Assembly (NCBI RefSeq): GCF_000003605.2
Contig: NW_003144299.1
Span: 43,404-75,184 of the forward strand
Direction of reading: 5' to 3'
Source of the DNA: Saccoglossus kowalevskii
Taxonomy: Eukaryota; Hemichordata; Enteropneusta; Harrimaniidae
DNA length: 31,781 nucleotides
The position numbers and the translations under genes are program-made. Each line of letters starts with the position of its first letter. Within the stretch, counting starts at the first letter, position 1. Shown here piece by piece: positions 9,937 to 23,800 of this stretch. Under the pieces are notes generated by a model that had not been told where the DNA came from, did no database searches, and was given only the letters and a program-made list of their open reading frames with translations.

Positions 9937-11466
9937 GTATAACCTACATTTATCTGCAGTGTCACTAGGTGTATAACCCACCTTCATCTGCAGTGTGACT
10001 AGGTGTATAACCTACATTTAACTGCAGTGTCACTAGGTGTATAACCCACCTTCATCTGCAGTGTGCCTAGGTGTATAACCCACCTTCATCTGCAGTGTGA
10101 CTAGGTGTATAACCGACATTTATCTGCAGTGTGACTAGATGTATAACCTAAATTTATCTGCAGTGTGACTAGGTGTATAACCTATATATATCTGCAGTGT
10201 GACTAGGTGTATAACCTACATTTATCTGCAGTGTGACTAGGTGTATAACCTACATTTATCTGCAGTCTGACTAGGTGTATAACCCACCTTTATCTGCAGT
10301 GTGACTAGGTGTATAACCCACCTTTTTCTGCAGTGTGACTAGGTGTATAACCCACCTTTATCTGCAGTGTGACTAGGTGTATAACCTACATTTATCTGCA
10401 GTGAGACTAGGTGTATAATCCACATTTATCTGCAGTGTGACTAGGTGTATAACCTACATTTATCTGCAGTGTGACTAGGTGTATAACCTACATTTATCTG
10501 CAGTGAGACTAGGTGTATAACCTACATTTATCTGCAGTGAGACTAGGTATATAACCTACAGTTATCTGCAGTGTGACTAGGTGTATAACCTATATTTATC
10601 TGCAGTGTGACTAGGTGTATAACCCACCTTTATCTGCAGTGTGACTAGGTGTACAACCCACCTTTATCTTCAGTGTGACTAGGTGTAAAACCCACCTTTA
10701 TCTGCAGTGTGACTAGGTGTATAACCTACACTTATCTGCAGTGTGACTAGGTGTATAACCCACCTTCATCTGCAGTGTGACTAAATGTATAACCTACATT
10801 TATTTGCAGTGTGACTAGGTGTATAACCTACATTTATCTGCACTTTGACTAGGTGTATAACCCACCTTCATCTGCAGTGTGACTAGATGTATAACCTACA
10901 TTTATCTGCAGTGTCACTAGGTGTATAACCCACCTTTATCTGCAGTGTAACTAGGTGTATAACCTACATTTATCTGCAGTGTAACTAGGTGTATAACCAA
11001 CCTTTATCTGCAGTGTGACTAGGTGTATAACCTACATTTATCTGCAGTGTTGCTAGGTGTATAATCCACCTTTATCTGCAGTGTGACTAGGTGTATAACA
11101 TACATTTATCTACAGTGTGACTAGGTGTATAACCTACATTTATTTGCAGTGTGACGAGGTGTATAATCCACCTTTATCTGCAGTGTAACTAGGTGTATAA
11201 CCCACCTTTATCTGCACTGTGACTAGGTGTATAACCCACATTTATCTGCAATGTGACTAGGTGTATAACCTACATTTATCTGCAGTGTGACTAGGTGTAT
11301 AACCCACTTTTATCTGCAGTGTGACTAGGTGTTTAACCTACATTTATTTGCAGTGTGACTAGGTGTATAACCTACATTTATCTGCAGTGTGACTAGGTGT
11401 ATAACCTACATTTATCTGCAGTGTGACTAGGTGTATAACCCACCTATATCTGCAGTGTGACTAGGT
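9937..11466 (+). repeat. Higher-order block I, copy 2 (45 monomers)
   Basis: Tandem copy of 8441-9936 with one additional monomer near 10650. It ends near the CACCTATATC variant (11441), after which the sequence instead follows the order seen at about 7870-8330 (offset 3,570 bp, 105 monomers). Further partial copies of block I, recognised by GTGTGCCTAGG, occur at 11897, 19915, 22023, 29770 and 31538. Confidence 0.88.
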
Positions 11467-13069
11467 GTATAACCCACCTTTATCTGCAGTGTGACTAGGT
11501 GTATAACCCACCTTTATCTGCAGTGTGACTAGATGTATAACCTACATTTATCTGCAGTGAGACTAGGTGTATAATCCACCTTTATCTGCACTGTGACTAG
11601 GTGTATAACCTACATTTATCTGCAGTGTGACTAGGTGTATAACCTACATTTATCTGCAGTGTGACTAGGTGTATAACCCACCTTCATCTGCAGTGTGACT
11701 AAATGTATAACCTACATTTATTTGCAGTGTGACTAGGTGTATAACCCACCTTTATCTGCAGTGTGACTAGGTGTATAACCTACATTTATCTGCAGTGTGA
11801 CTAGGTGTATAACCAACTTTTATCTGCAGCGTGACTAGGTGTATAACCAACCTTTATCTGCAGTGTGACTAGGTGTATAACCCACCTTCATCTGCAGTGT
11901 GCCTAGGTGTATAACCCACCTTCATCTGCAGTGTGACTAGGTGTATAACCGACATTTATCTGCAGTGTGACTAGATGTATAACCTAAATTTATCTGCAGT
12001 GTGACTAGGTGTATAACCTATATATATCTGCAGTGTGACTAGGTGTATAACCTACATTTATCTGCAGTGTGACTAGGTGTATAACCTACATTTATCTGCA
12101 GTGTGACTAGGTGTATAACCCACCTTTTCTGCAGTGTGACTAGGTGTATAACCCACCTTTATCTGCAGTGTGACTAGGTGTATAACCCACCTTTATCTGC
12201 AGTGTGACTAGGTGTATAACCTACATTTATCTGCAGTGAGACTAGGTGTATAACCCACCTTTATCTGCAGTATGACTAGGTGTATAACCCATCTTTATCT
12301 GCACTGTGACTAGGTGTATAACCCACATTTATCTGCAGTGTGACTAGGTGTATAACCTACATTTATCTGCAGTGTGACTAGGTGTATAACCTACATTTAT
12401 CTGCAGTGAGACTAGGTGTATAACCTACATTTATCTGCAGTGAGACGAGGTATATAACCTACATTTATCTGCAGTGTGACTAGGTGTATAACCTATATTT
12501 ATCTGCAGTGTGACTAGGTGTATAACCCACCTTTATCTGCAGTGTGACTAGGTGTACAACCCACCTTTATCTGCAGTGTCACTAGGTGTAAAACCCACCT
12601 TTATCTGCAGTGTGACTAGGTGTATAACCTACATTTATCTACAGTGTGACTAGGTGTATAACCTACATTTATCTGCAGTGAGACTAGGTGTATAACCCAC
12701 GTTCATCTGCAGTGTGACTAAATGTATAACCTACATTTATTTGCAGTGTGACTAGGTGTATAACCTACATTTATCTGCAGTGTGACTAGGTGTATAACCC
12801 ACCTTCATCTGCAGTGTGACTAGATGTATAACCTACATTTATCTGCAATGTCACTAGGTGTATAACCCACCTTTATCTGCAGTGTAACTAGGTGTATACC
12901 CTACATTTATCTGCAGTGTGACTAGGTGTATAACCAACCTTTATCTGCAGTGTGACTAGGTGTATAACCTACATTTATCTGCAGTGTTGCTAGGTGTATA
13001 ATCCACCTTTATCTGCAGTGTGACTAGGTGTATAACATACATTTATCTACAGTGTGACTAGGTGTATAA

Positions 13070-14950
13070 CCTACATTTATTTGCAGTGTGACGAGGTGTA
13101 TAATCCACCATTATCTGCAGTGTAACTAGGTGTATAACCCACCTTTATCTGCACTGTGACTAGGTGTATAACCCACATTTATCTGCAATGTGACTCGGTG
13201 TATAACCTACATTTATCTGCAGTGTGACTAGGTGTATAACCCACTTCTATCTGCAGTGTGACTAGGTGTTTAACCTACATTTTTCTGCAGTGTGACTAGG
13301 TGTGTAACCTACATTTATCTGCAGTGTGACTAGGTGTATAACCTACATTTTTCAGCAGTGTGACTAGGTGTATGACCCACCTTTATCTGCTCTGTGACTA
13401 GGTGTATAACCCACATTTAACTGCAGTGTGACTAGGTGTATAACCTACATTTATCTGCAGTGTGACTAGGTGTATAACCCACCTTTATCTGCAGTGTGAC
13501 AAGGTGTATAACCTACATTTATCTGCAGTGTGACTAGGTTTATAACTTTTATTTATCTGCACTGTGACTAGGTGTATAACCTATATTTATCTGCAGTGTG
13601 ACTAGTTGTATAACACACCTTTATCTGCAGTGTGACTAGGTGTATAATCTGCATTTATCTGCAGTGTGACTAGGTGTATAACCTACATTTATCTGCAGTG
13701 TGACTAGGTGTATAACCCACATTTATCCTCAGTGTGACTAGGTGTATAACCTACCTTTATCTGCAGTGTGACTAGGTGTAAAACCCACCTTTATCTGCAC
13801 TGTGACTAGGTGTATAACCCACATTTATCTACAGTGTGACTAGGTGTATAACCCACATTTATCTGCAGGGTGACTAGGTGTATAACCTACATTTATCTGC
13901 AGTGTGACTAGGTGTATAACCTACATTTGTCTGCAGTGTGACTAGGTGCATAACCCACCTTTATCTGCAGTGTGACTAGGTGTATAACCCACATTTATCT
14001 GCAGTGTGACTAGTTGTGTAACCCTCCTTTATCTGCAGTGTGACTAGGTGTATAACCCACATTTATCTGCAGTGTCACTAGGTGTATAACCCACATTTAT
14101 CTGCAGTGTGACTAGGTGTATAACCTACATTTATCTGCAGTGTGACTAGGTGTATAACCTACATTTATCTGCAGTGTGACTAGGTGCATAACCCACCTTT
14201 ATCTGCAGTGTGACTAGGTGTATAACCCACATTTATCTGCAGTGTGACAAGGTGTATAACCCACGTTTATCTGCAGTGTGACTAGGTGTATAACCCACAT
14301 TTATCTGCAGTGTCACTAGGTTTATAACCTATATTTATCTGCAATGTGACTAGGTGCATAATCCACCTTTATCTGCAGTGTGACTAGGTGTATAACCCAC
14401 ATTTATCTGCAGTGTGACTAGGTGTATAACCTACATTTATCTGCAGTGTGACTAGGTGTATAACCAACCTTTATCTGCAATATGACTAGGTGTATAACCC
14501 ATCTTTATCTGCACTGTGACTAGGTGTATAACCCACATTTATCTGCAGTGTGACTAGGTGTATAACCTACATTTATCTGCAGTGTGACTAGGTGTAAAAC
14601 CTACATTTAGCTGCAGTGTGACTAGGTGTATAACCCACATTTAACTGCAGTGTGACTAGGTGTATAACCTACATTTATCTGCAGTGTGACTAGGTGTATA
14701 ACCTACATTTATCTGCAGTGTGACTAGGTGTATAACCTACATTTATCTGCAGTGTGACTAGGTGTATAACCTATATTTATCTGCAGTGAGACTAGGTGTA
14801 TAACCCACCTTTATCTGCAGTGTGACTAGGTGTATAACCCACCTTTATCTGCAGTGTGACTAGGTGTATAACCTACATTTATCTGCAGTGTGACTAGGTG
14901 TATAACCTACATTTATCTGCAGTGTGACTAGCTGTATAACCCACATTTAT
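13070..14950 (+). repeat. Satellite segment of about 1.88 kb, copy 1 of a pair
   Basis: The order of variants here repeats at 15312-17195 with an offset of 2,242 bp (66 monomers less 2 bp, explained by the 32-bp monomer near 15056). Shared rare markers include GACTCGGTG, GTGTTTAACC, TTATCCTCAG (13726 and 15968) and TAGTTGTGTAACCCTCC (14011 and 16253). This part of the array lacks the block I marker GTGTGCCTAGG. Confidence 0.85.
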
Positions 14951-15311
14951 CTGCAGTGTGACTAGGTGTATAACCCACCTTTTTCTGCAGTGTGACTAGG
15001 TATATAACCCACCTTTATCTGCAGTGTGACTAGGTGTATAACCTACATTTATCTGCAGTGACTAGGTATATAACCTACATTTATCTGCAGTGTGACTAGG
15101 TGTATAACCCACCTTCATCTGCAGTGTGACTAGGTGTATAACCTACATTTATCTGCAGTGTGACTAGGTGTATAACCCACCTTTATCTGCAGTGTGACTA
15201 GATGTATACCCTACATTTATCTGCAGTGTGACTAGGTGTATAACCCACCTTTATCTGCTCTGTGACTAGGTGTATAACCCACATTTAACTGCAGTGTGAC
15301 TAGGTGTATAA

Positions 15312-17195
15312 CCTACATTTATTTGCAGTGTGACGAGGTGTATAATCCACCTTTATCTGCAGTGTAACTAGGTGTATAACCCACCTTTATCTGCACTGTG
15401 ACTAGGTGTATAACCCACATTTATCTGCAATGTGACTCGGTGTATAACCTACATTTATCTGCAGTGTGACTAGGTGTATAACCCACTTTTATCTGCAGTG
15501 TGACTAGGTGTTTAACCTACATTTTTCTGCAGTGTGACTAGGTGTGTAACCTACAATTATCTGCAGTGTGACTAGGTGTATAACCTACATTTTTCTGCAG
15601 TGTGACTAGGTGTATAACCCACCTTTATCTGCTCTGTGACTAGGTGTATAACCCACATTTAACTGCAGTGTGACTAGGTGTATAACCTACATTTATCTGC
15701 AGTGTGACTAGGTGTATAACCCACCTTTATCTGCAGTGTGACAAGGTGTATAACCTACATTTATCTGCAGTGTGACTAGGTTTATAACCTTTATTTATCT
15801 GCACTGTGACTAGGTGTATAACCTATATTTATCTGCAGTGTGACTAGTTGTATAACACACCTTTATCTGCAGTGTGACTAGGTGTATAATCTGCATTTAT
15901 CTGCAGTGTGACTAGGTGTATAACCTACATTTATCTGCAGTGTGACTAGGTGTATAACCCACATTTATCCTCAGTGTGACTAGGTGTATAACCTACCTTT
16001 ATCTGCAGTGTGACTAGGTGTAAAACCAACCTTTATTTGCACTGTGACTAGGTGTATAACCCACATTTATCTACAGTGTGACTAGGTGTATAACCCACAT
16101 TTATCTGCAGGGTGACTAGGTGTATAACCTACATTTATCTGCAGTGTGACTAGGTGTATAACCTACATTTGTCTGCAGTGTGACTAGGTGCATAACCCAC
16201 CTTTATCTGCAGTGTGACTAGGTGTATAACCCACATTTATCTGCAGTGTGACTAGTTGTGTAACCCTCCTTTATCTGCAGTGTGACTAGGTGTATAACCC
16301 ACATTTATCTGCAGTGTCACTAGGTGTATAACCCACATTTATCTGCAGTGTGACTAGGTGTATAACCTACATTTATCTGCAGTGTGACTAGGTGTATAAC
16401 CTACATTTATCTGCAGTGTGACTAGGTGCATAACCCACCTTTATCTGCAGTGTGACTAGGTGTATAACCCACATTTATCTGCAGTGTGACAAGGTGTATA
16501 ACCTACGTTTATCTGCAGTGTGACTAGGTGTATAACCCACATTTATCTGCAGTGTCACTAGGTTTATAACCTACATTTATCTGCAATGTGACTAGGTGCA
16601 TAATCCACCTTTATCTGCAGTGTGACTAGGTGTATAACCCACATTTATCTGCAGTGTGACTAGGTGTATAACCTACATTTATCTGCAGTGTGACTAGGTG
16701 TATAACCCACCTTTATCTGCAGTGTGACTAGGTGTATAACCCACCTTTATCTGCACTGTGACTAGGTGTATAACCCACATTTATCTGCAGTGTGACTAGG
16801 TGTATAACCTACATTTATCTGCAGTGTGACTAGGTGTAAAACCTACATTTAGCTGCAGTGTGACTAGGTGTATAACCCACATTTAACTGCAGTATGACTA
16901 GGTGTATAACCTACATTTATCTACAGTGTGACTAGGTGTATAACCTACATTTATCTGCAGTGTGACTAGGTGTATAACCTACATTTATCTGCAGTGTGAC
17001 TAGGTGTATAACCTATATTTATCTGCTGTGAGACTAGGTGTATAACCCACCTTTATCTGCAGTGTGACTAGGTGTATAACCCACCTTTATCTGCAGTGTG
17101 ACTAGGTGTATAACCTACATTTATCTGCAGTGTGACTAGGTGTATAACCTACATTTATCTGCAGTGTGACTAGCTGTATAACCTACATTTATCTG
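15312..17195 (+). repeat. Satellite segment of about 1.88 kb, copy 2 of a pair
   Basis: Counterpart of 13070-14950 at +2,242 bp. The block II marker TAGTTGTGTAACCCTCC at 16253 recurs at 17647, exactly 1,394 bp (41 monomers) later, so a 41-monomer higher-order unit begins to repeat here before the array reverts to block I variants near 17760. Confidence 0.83.
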
Positions 17196-18507
17196 CAGTG
17201 TGACTAGGTGTATAACCCACCTTCATCTGCAGTGTGACTAGGTGTATAACCTACATTTATCTGCAGTGTGACTAGGTGTATAACCCACCTTTATCTGCAG
17301 TGTGACTAGATGTATACCCTACATTTATCTGCAGTGTGACTAGGTGTATAACCTACATTTATGTGCAGTGTGACTAGGTGTATAACCTCCATTTATCTGC
17401 AGTGTGACTAGGTGTATAACCTTTATTTATCTGCACTGTGACTAGGTGTATAACCTATATTTATCTGCAGTGTGACTAGTTGTATAACACACCTTTATCT
17501 GCAGTGTGACTAGGTGTATAATCTGCATTTATCTGCAGTGTGACTAGGTGTATAACCTACATTTGTCTGCAGTGTGACTAGGTGCATAACCCACCTTTAT
17601 CTGCAGTGTGACTAGGTGTATAACCCACATTTATCTGCAGTGTGACTAGTTGTGTAACCCTCCTTTATCTGCAGTGTGACTAGGTGTATAACCCACATTT
17701 ATCTGCAGTGTCACTAGGTGTATAACCCACATTTATCTGCAGTGTGACTAGGTGTATAACCTACATTTATCTGCAGTGAGACTAGGTGTATAATCCACAT
17801 TTATCTGCAGTGTGACTAGGTGTATAACCTACATTTATCTGCAGTGTGACTAGGTGTATAACCTACATTTATCTGCAGTGAGACTAGGTGTATAACCTAC
17901 ATTTATCTGCAGTGAGACTAGGTATATAACCTACAGTTATCTGCAGTGTGACTAGGTGTATAACCTATATTTATCTGCAGTGTGACTAGGTGTATAACCC
18001 ACCTTTATCTGCAGTGTGACTAGGTGTACAACCCACCTTTATCTTCAGTGTGACTAGGTGTAAAACCCACCTTTATCTGCAGTGTGACTAGGTGTATAAC
18101 CTACACTTATCTGCAGTGTGACTAGGTGTATAACCCACCTTCATCTGCAGTGTGACTAAATGTATAACCTACATTTATTTGCAGTGTGACTAGGTGTATA
18201 ACCTACATTTATCTGCACTTTGACTAGGTGTATAACCCACCTTCATCTGCAGTGTGACTAGATGTATAACCTACATTTATCTGCAGTGTCACTAGGTGTA
18301 TAACCCACCTTTATCTGCAGTGTAACTAGGTGTATAACCTACATTTATCTGCAGTGTAACTAGGTGTATAACCAACCTTTATCTGCAGTGTGACTAGGTG
18401 TATAACCTACATTTATCTGCAGTGTTGCTAGGTGTATAATCCACCTTTATCTGCAGTGTGACTAGGTGTATAACATACATTTATCTACAGTGTGACTAGG
18501 TGTATAA

Positions 18508-19047
18508 CCTATATTTATCTGCAGTGTGACTAGGTGTATAACCTACATTTATCTGCAGTGAGACTAGGTGTATAACCCACCTTTATCTGCAGTGTGACTA
18601 GGTGTATAACCCACCTTTATCTGCAGTGTGACTAGGTGTATAACCTACATTTATCTGCAGTGTGACTAGGTGTATAACCTACATTTATCTGCAGTGTGAC
18701 TAGCTGTATAACCCACATTTATCTGCAGTGTGACTAGGTGTATAACCCACCTTTATCTGCAGTGTGACTAGGTATATAACCCACCTTTATCTGCAGTGTG
18801 ACTAGGTGTATAACCTACATTTATCTGCAGTGACTAGGTATATAACCTACATTTATCTGCAGTGTGACTAGGTGTATAACCTACATTTATCTGCAGTGTG
18901 ACTAGGTGTATAACCCACCTTCATCTGCAGTGTGACTAGGTGTATAACCTACATTTATCTGCAGTGTGACTAGGTGTATAACCCACCTTTATCTGCAGTG
19001 TGACTAGATGTATACCCTAGATATATCTGCAGTGTGACTAGGTGTAT
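18508..19047 (+). repeat. Satellite segment duplicated 11.5 kb away (copy 2)
   Basis: Counterpart of 7021-7560 at +11,487 bp, including the shared 32-bp monomer and the shared CCCTAGATATATCTG variant. Confidence 0.85.
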
Positions 19048-20890
19048 AACCTACATTTATCTGCAGTGTGACTAGGTGTATAACCTACATTTATCTGCAG
19101 TGTGACTAGGTGTATAACCCACCTTTTCTGCAGTGTGACTAGGTGTATAACCCACCTTTATCTGCAGTGTGACTAGGTGTATAACCCACCTTTATCTGCA
19201 GTGTGACTAGGTGTATAACCTACATTTATCTGCAGTGAGACTAGGTGTATAACCCACCTTTATCTGCAGTATGACTTGGTGTATAACCCATCTTTATCTG
19301 CACTGTGACTAGGTGTATAACCCACATTTATCTGCAGTGTGACTAGGTGTATAACCTACATTTATCTGCAGTGTGACTAGGTGTATAACCTACATTTATC
19401 TGCAGTGAGACTAGGTGTATAACCTACATTTATCTGCAGTGAGACGAGGTATATAACCTACATTTATCTGCAGTGTGACTAGGTGTATAACCTATATTTA
19501 TCTGCAGTGTGACTAGGTGTATAACCCACCTTTATCTGCAGTGTGACTAGGTGTACAACCCACCTTTATCTGCAGTGTCACTAGGTGTAAAACGCACCTT
19601 TATCTGCAGTGTGACTAGGTGTATAACCTACATTTATCTGCAGTGTGACTAGGTGTATAACCTACATTTATCTGCAGTGAGACTAGGTGTATAACCCACG
19701 TTCATCTGCAGTGTGACTAAATGTATAACCTACATTTATTTGCAGTGTGACTAGGTGTATAACCTACATTTATCTGCAGTGTGACTAGGTGTATAACCCA
19801 CCTTTATCTGCAGTGTAACTAGGTGTATACCCTACATTTATCTGCAGTGTGACTAGGTGTATAACCAACCTTTATCTGCAGTGTGACTAGGTGTATAACC
19901 CACCTTCATCTGCAGTGTGCCTAGGTGTATAACCCACCTTCATCTGCAGTGTGACTAGGTGTATAACCGACATTTATCTGCAGTGTGACTAGATGTATAA
20001 CCTAAATTTATCTGCAGTGTGACTAGGTGTATAACCTATATATATCTGCAGTGTGACTAGGTGTATAACCTACATTTATCTGCAGTGTGACTAGGTGTAT
20101 AACCTACATTTATCTGCAGTGTGACTAGGTGTATAACCCACCTTTTCTGCAGTGTGACTAGGTGTATAACCCACCTTTATCTGCAGTGTGACTAGGTGTA
20201 TAACCCACCTTTATCTGCAGTGTGACTAGGTGTATAACCTACATTTATCTGCAGTGAGACTAGGTGTATAACCCACCTTTATCTGCAGTATGACTTGGTG
20301 TATAACCCATCTTTATCTGCACTGTGACTAGGTGTATAACCCACATTTATCTGCAGTGTGACTAGGTGTATAACCTACATTTATCTGCAGTGTGACTAGG
20401 TGTATAACCTACATTTATCTGCAGTGAGACTAGGTGTATAACCTACATTTATCTGCAGTGAGACGAGGTATATAACCTACATTTATCTGCAGTGTGACTA
20501 GGTGTATAACCTATATTTATCTGCAGTGTGACTAGGTGTATAACCCACCTTTATCTGCAGTGTGACTAGGTGTACAACCCACCTTTATCTGCAGTGTCAC
20601 TAGGTGTAAAACGCACCTTTATCTGCAGTGTGACTAGGTGTATAACCTACATTTATCTGCAGTGTGACTAGGTGTATAACCTACATTTATCTGCAGTGAG
20701 ACTAGGTGTATAACCCACGTTCATCTGCAGTGTGACTAAATGTATAACCTACATTTATTTGCAGTGTGACTAGGTGTATAACCTACATTTATCTGCAGTG
20801 TGACTAGGTGTATAACCCACCTTTATCTGCAGTGTAACTAGGTGTATACCCTACATTTATCTGCAGTGTGACTAGGTGTATAACCAACCT
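19021..20890 (+). repeat. Tandem pair of 30-monomer blocks (1,019 bp)
   Basis: The run starting at 19021 repeats at 20040 with an offset of 1,019 bp, that is 30 x 34 minus 1, the deficit being one 33-bp monomer (CACCTTTTCTG, 19121 and 20140). Paired markers are ATGACTTGG (19271 and 20290), AACGCACC and CTAAATG (19719 and 20738). The second copy stops matching near 20890. A third, offset copy of the same run is visible at about 22450-23270. Confidence 0.85.
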
Positions 20891-23800
20891 TTATCTGCAG
20901 TGTAACTAGGTGTATACCCTACATTTATCTGCAGTGTGACTAAGTGTATAACCCAACCTTTATCTGCAGTGTGACTAGGTGTATAACCTACATTTATCTG
21001 CAGTGTTGCTAGGTGTATACTCCACCTTTATCTGCAGTGTGACTAGGTGTATAACATACATTTATCTACAGTGTGACTAGGTGTATAACCTACATTTATT
21101 TGCAGTGTGACGAGGTGTATAATCCACCATTATCTGCAGTGTAACTAGGTGTATAACCCACCTTTATCTGCACTGTGACTAGGTGTATAACCCACATTTA
21201 TCTGCAATGTGACTCGGTGTATAACCTACATTTATCTGCAGTGTGACTAGGTGTATAACCCACTTCTATCTGCAGTGTGACTAGGTGTTTAACCTACATT
21301 TTTCTGCAGTGTGACTAGGTGTGTAACCTACATTTATCTGCAGTGTGACTAGGTGTATAACCTACATTTTTCTGCAGTGTGACTAGGTGTATGACCCACC
21401 TTTATCTGCTCTGTGACTAGGTGTATAACCCACATTTAACTGCAGTGTGACTAGGTGTTTAACCTACATTTATTTGCAGTGTGACTAGGTGTATAACCTA
21501 CATTTATCTGCAGTGTGACTAGGTGTATAACCTACATTTATCTGCAGTGTGACTAGGTGTATAACCCACCTATATCTGCAGTGTGACTAGGTGTATAACC
21601 CACCTTTATCTGCAGTGTGACTAGGTGTATAACCCACCTTTATCTGCAGTGTGACTAGATGTATAACCTACATTTATCTGCAGTGAGACTAGGTGTATAA
21701 CCCACCTTTATCTGCACTGTGACTAGGTGTATAACCTACATTTATCTGCAGTGTGACTAGGTGTATAACCTACATTTATCTGCAGTGTGACTAGGTGTAT
21801 AACCCACCTTCATCTGCAGTGTGACTAAATGTATAACCTACATTTATTTGCAGTGTGACTAGGTGTATAACCCACCTTTATCTGCAGTGTGACTAGGTGT
21901 ATAACCTACATTTATCTGCAGTGTGACTAGGTGTATAACCAACCTTTATCTGCAGCGTGACTAGGTGTATAACCAACCTTTATCTGCAGTGTGACTAGGT
22001 GTATAACCCACCTTCATCTGCAGTGTGCCTAGGTGTATAACCCACCTTCATCTGCAGTGTGACTAGGTGTATAACCGACATTTATCTGCAGTGTGACTAG
22101 ATGTATAACCTAAATTTATCTGCAGTGTGACTAGGTGTATAACCTATATATATCTGCAGTGTGACTAGGTGTATAACCTACATTTATCTGCAGTGTGACT
22201 AGGTGTATAACCTACATTTATCTGCAGTGTGACTAGGTGTATAACCCACCTTTTCTGCAGTGTGACTAGGTGTATAACCCACCTTTATCTGCAGTGTGAC
22301 TAGGTGTATAACCCACCTTTATCTGCAGTGTGACTAGGTGTATAACCTACATTTATCTGCAGTGTGACTAGGTGTATAACCTACATTTATCTGCAGTGTG
22401 ACTAGGTGTATAACCTACATTTATCTGCAGTGTGACTAGGTGTATAACCCACCTTTTCTGCAGTGTGACTAGGTGTATAACCCACCTTTATCTGCAGTGT
22501 GACTAGGTGTATAACCCACCTTTATCTGCAGTGTGACTAGGTGTATAACCTACATTTATCTGCAGTGAGACTAGGTGTATAACCCACCTTTATCTGCAGT
22601 ATGACTTGGTGTATAACCCATCTTTATCTGCACTGTGACTAGGTGTATAACCCACATTTATCTGCAGTGTGACTAGGTGTATAACCTACATTTATCTGCA
22701 GTGTGACTAGGTGTATAACCTACATTTATCTGCAGTGAGACTAGGTGTATAACCTACATTTATCTGCAGTGAGACGAGGTATATAACCTACATTTATCTG
22801 CAGTGTGACTAGGTGTATAACCTATATTTATCTGCAGTGTGACTAGGTGTATAACCCACCTTTATCTGCAGTGTGACTAGGTGTACAACCCACCTTTATC
22901 TGCAGTGTCACTAGGTGTAAAACGCACCTTTATCTGCAGTGTGACTAGGTGTATAACCTACATTTATCTGCAGTGTGACTAGGTGTATAACCTACATTTA
23001 TCTGCAGTGAGACTAGGTGTATAACCCACGTTCATCTGCAGTGTGACTAAATGTATAACCTACATTTATTTGCAGTGTGACTAGGTGTATAACCTACATT
23101 TATCTGCAGTGTGACTAGGTGTATAACCCACCTTCATCTGCAGTGTGACTAGATGTATAACCTACATTTATCTGCAATGTCACTAGGTGTATAACCCACC
23201 TTTATCTGCAGTGTAACTAGGTGTATACCCTACATTTATCTGCAGTGTGACTAGGTGTATAACCAACCTTTATCTGCAGTGTGACTAGGTGTATAACCTA
23301 CATTTATCTGCAGTGTTGCTAGGTGTATACTCCACCTTTATCTGCAGTGTGACTAGGTGTATAACATACATTTATCTACAGTGTGACTAGGTGTATAACC
23401 TACATTTATTTGCAGTGTGACGAGGTGTATAATCCACCATTATCTGCAGTGTAACTAGGTGTATAACGCACCTTTATCTGCACTGTGACTAGGTGTATAA
23501 CCCACATTTATCTGCAATGTGACTCGGTGTATAACCTACATTTATCTGCAGTGTGACTAGGTGTATAACCCACTTCTATCTGCAGTGTGACTAGGTGTTT
23601 AACCTACATTTTTCTGCAGTGTGACTAGGTGTGTAACCTACATTTATCTGCAGTGTGACTAGGTGTATAACCTACATTTTTCTGCAGTGTGACTAGGTGT
23701 ATGACCCACCTTTATCTGCTCTGTGACTAGGTGTATAACCCACATTTAACTGCAGTGTGACTAGGTGTTTAACCTACATTTATTTGCAGTGTGACTAGGT

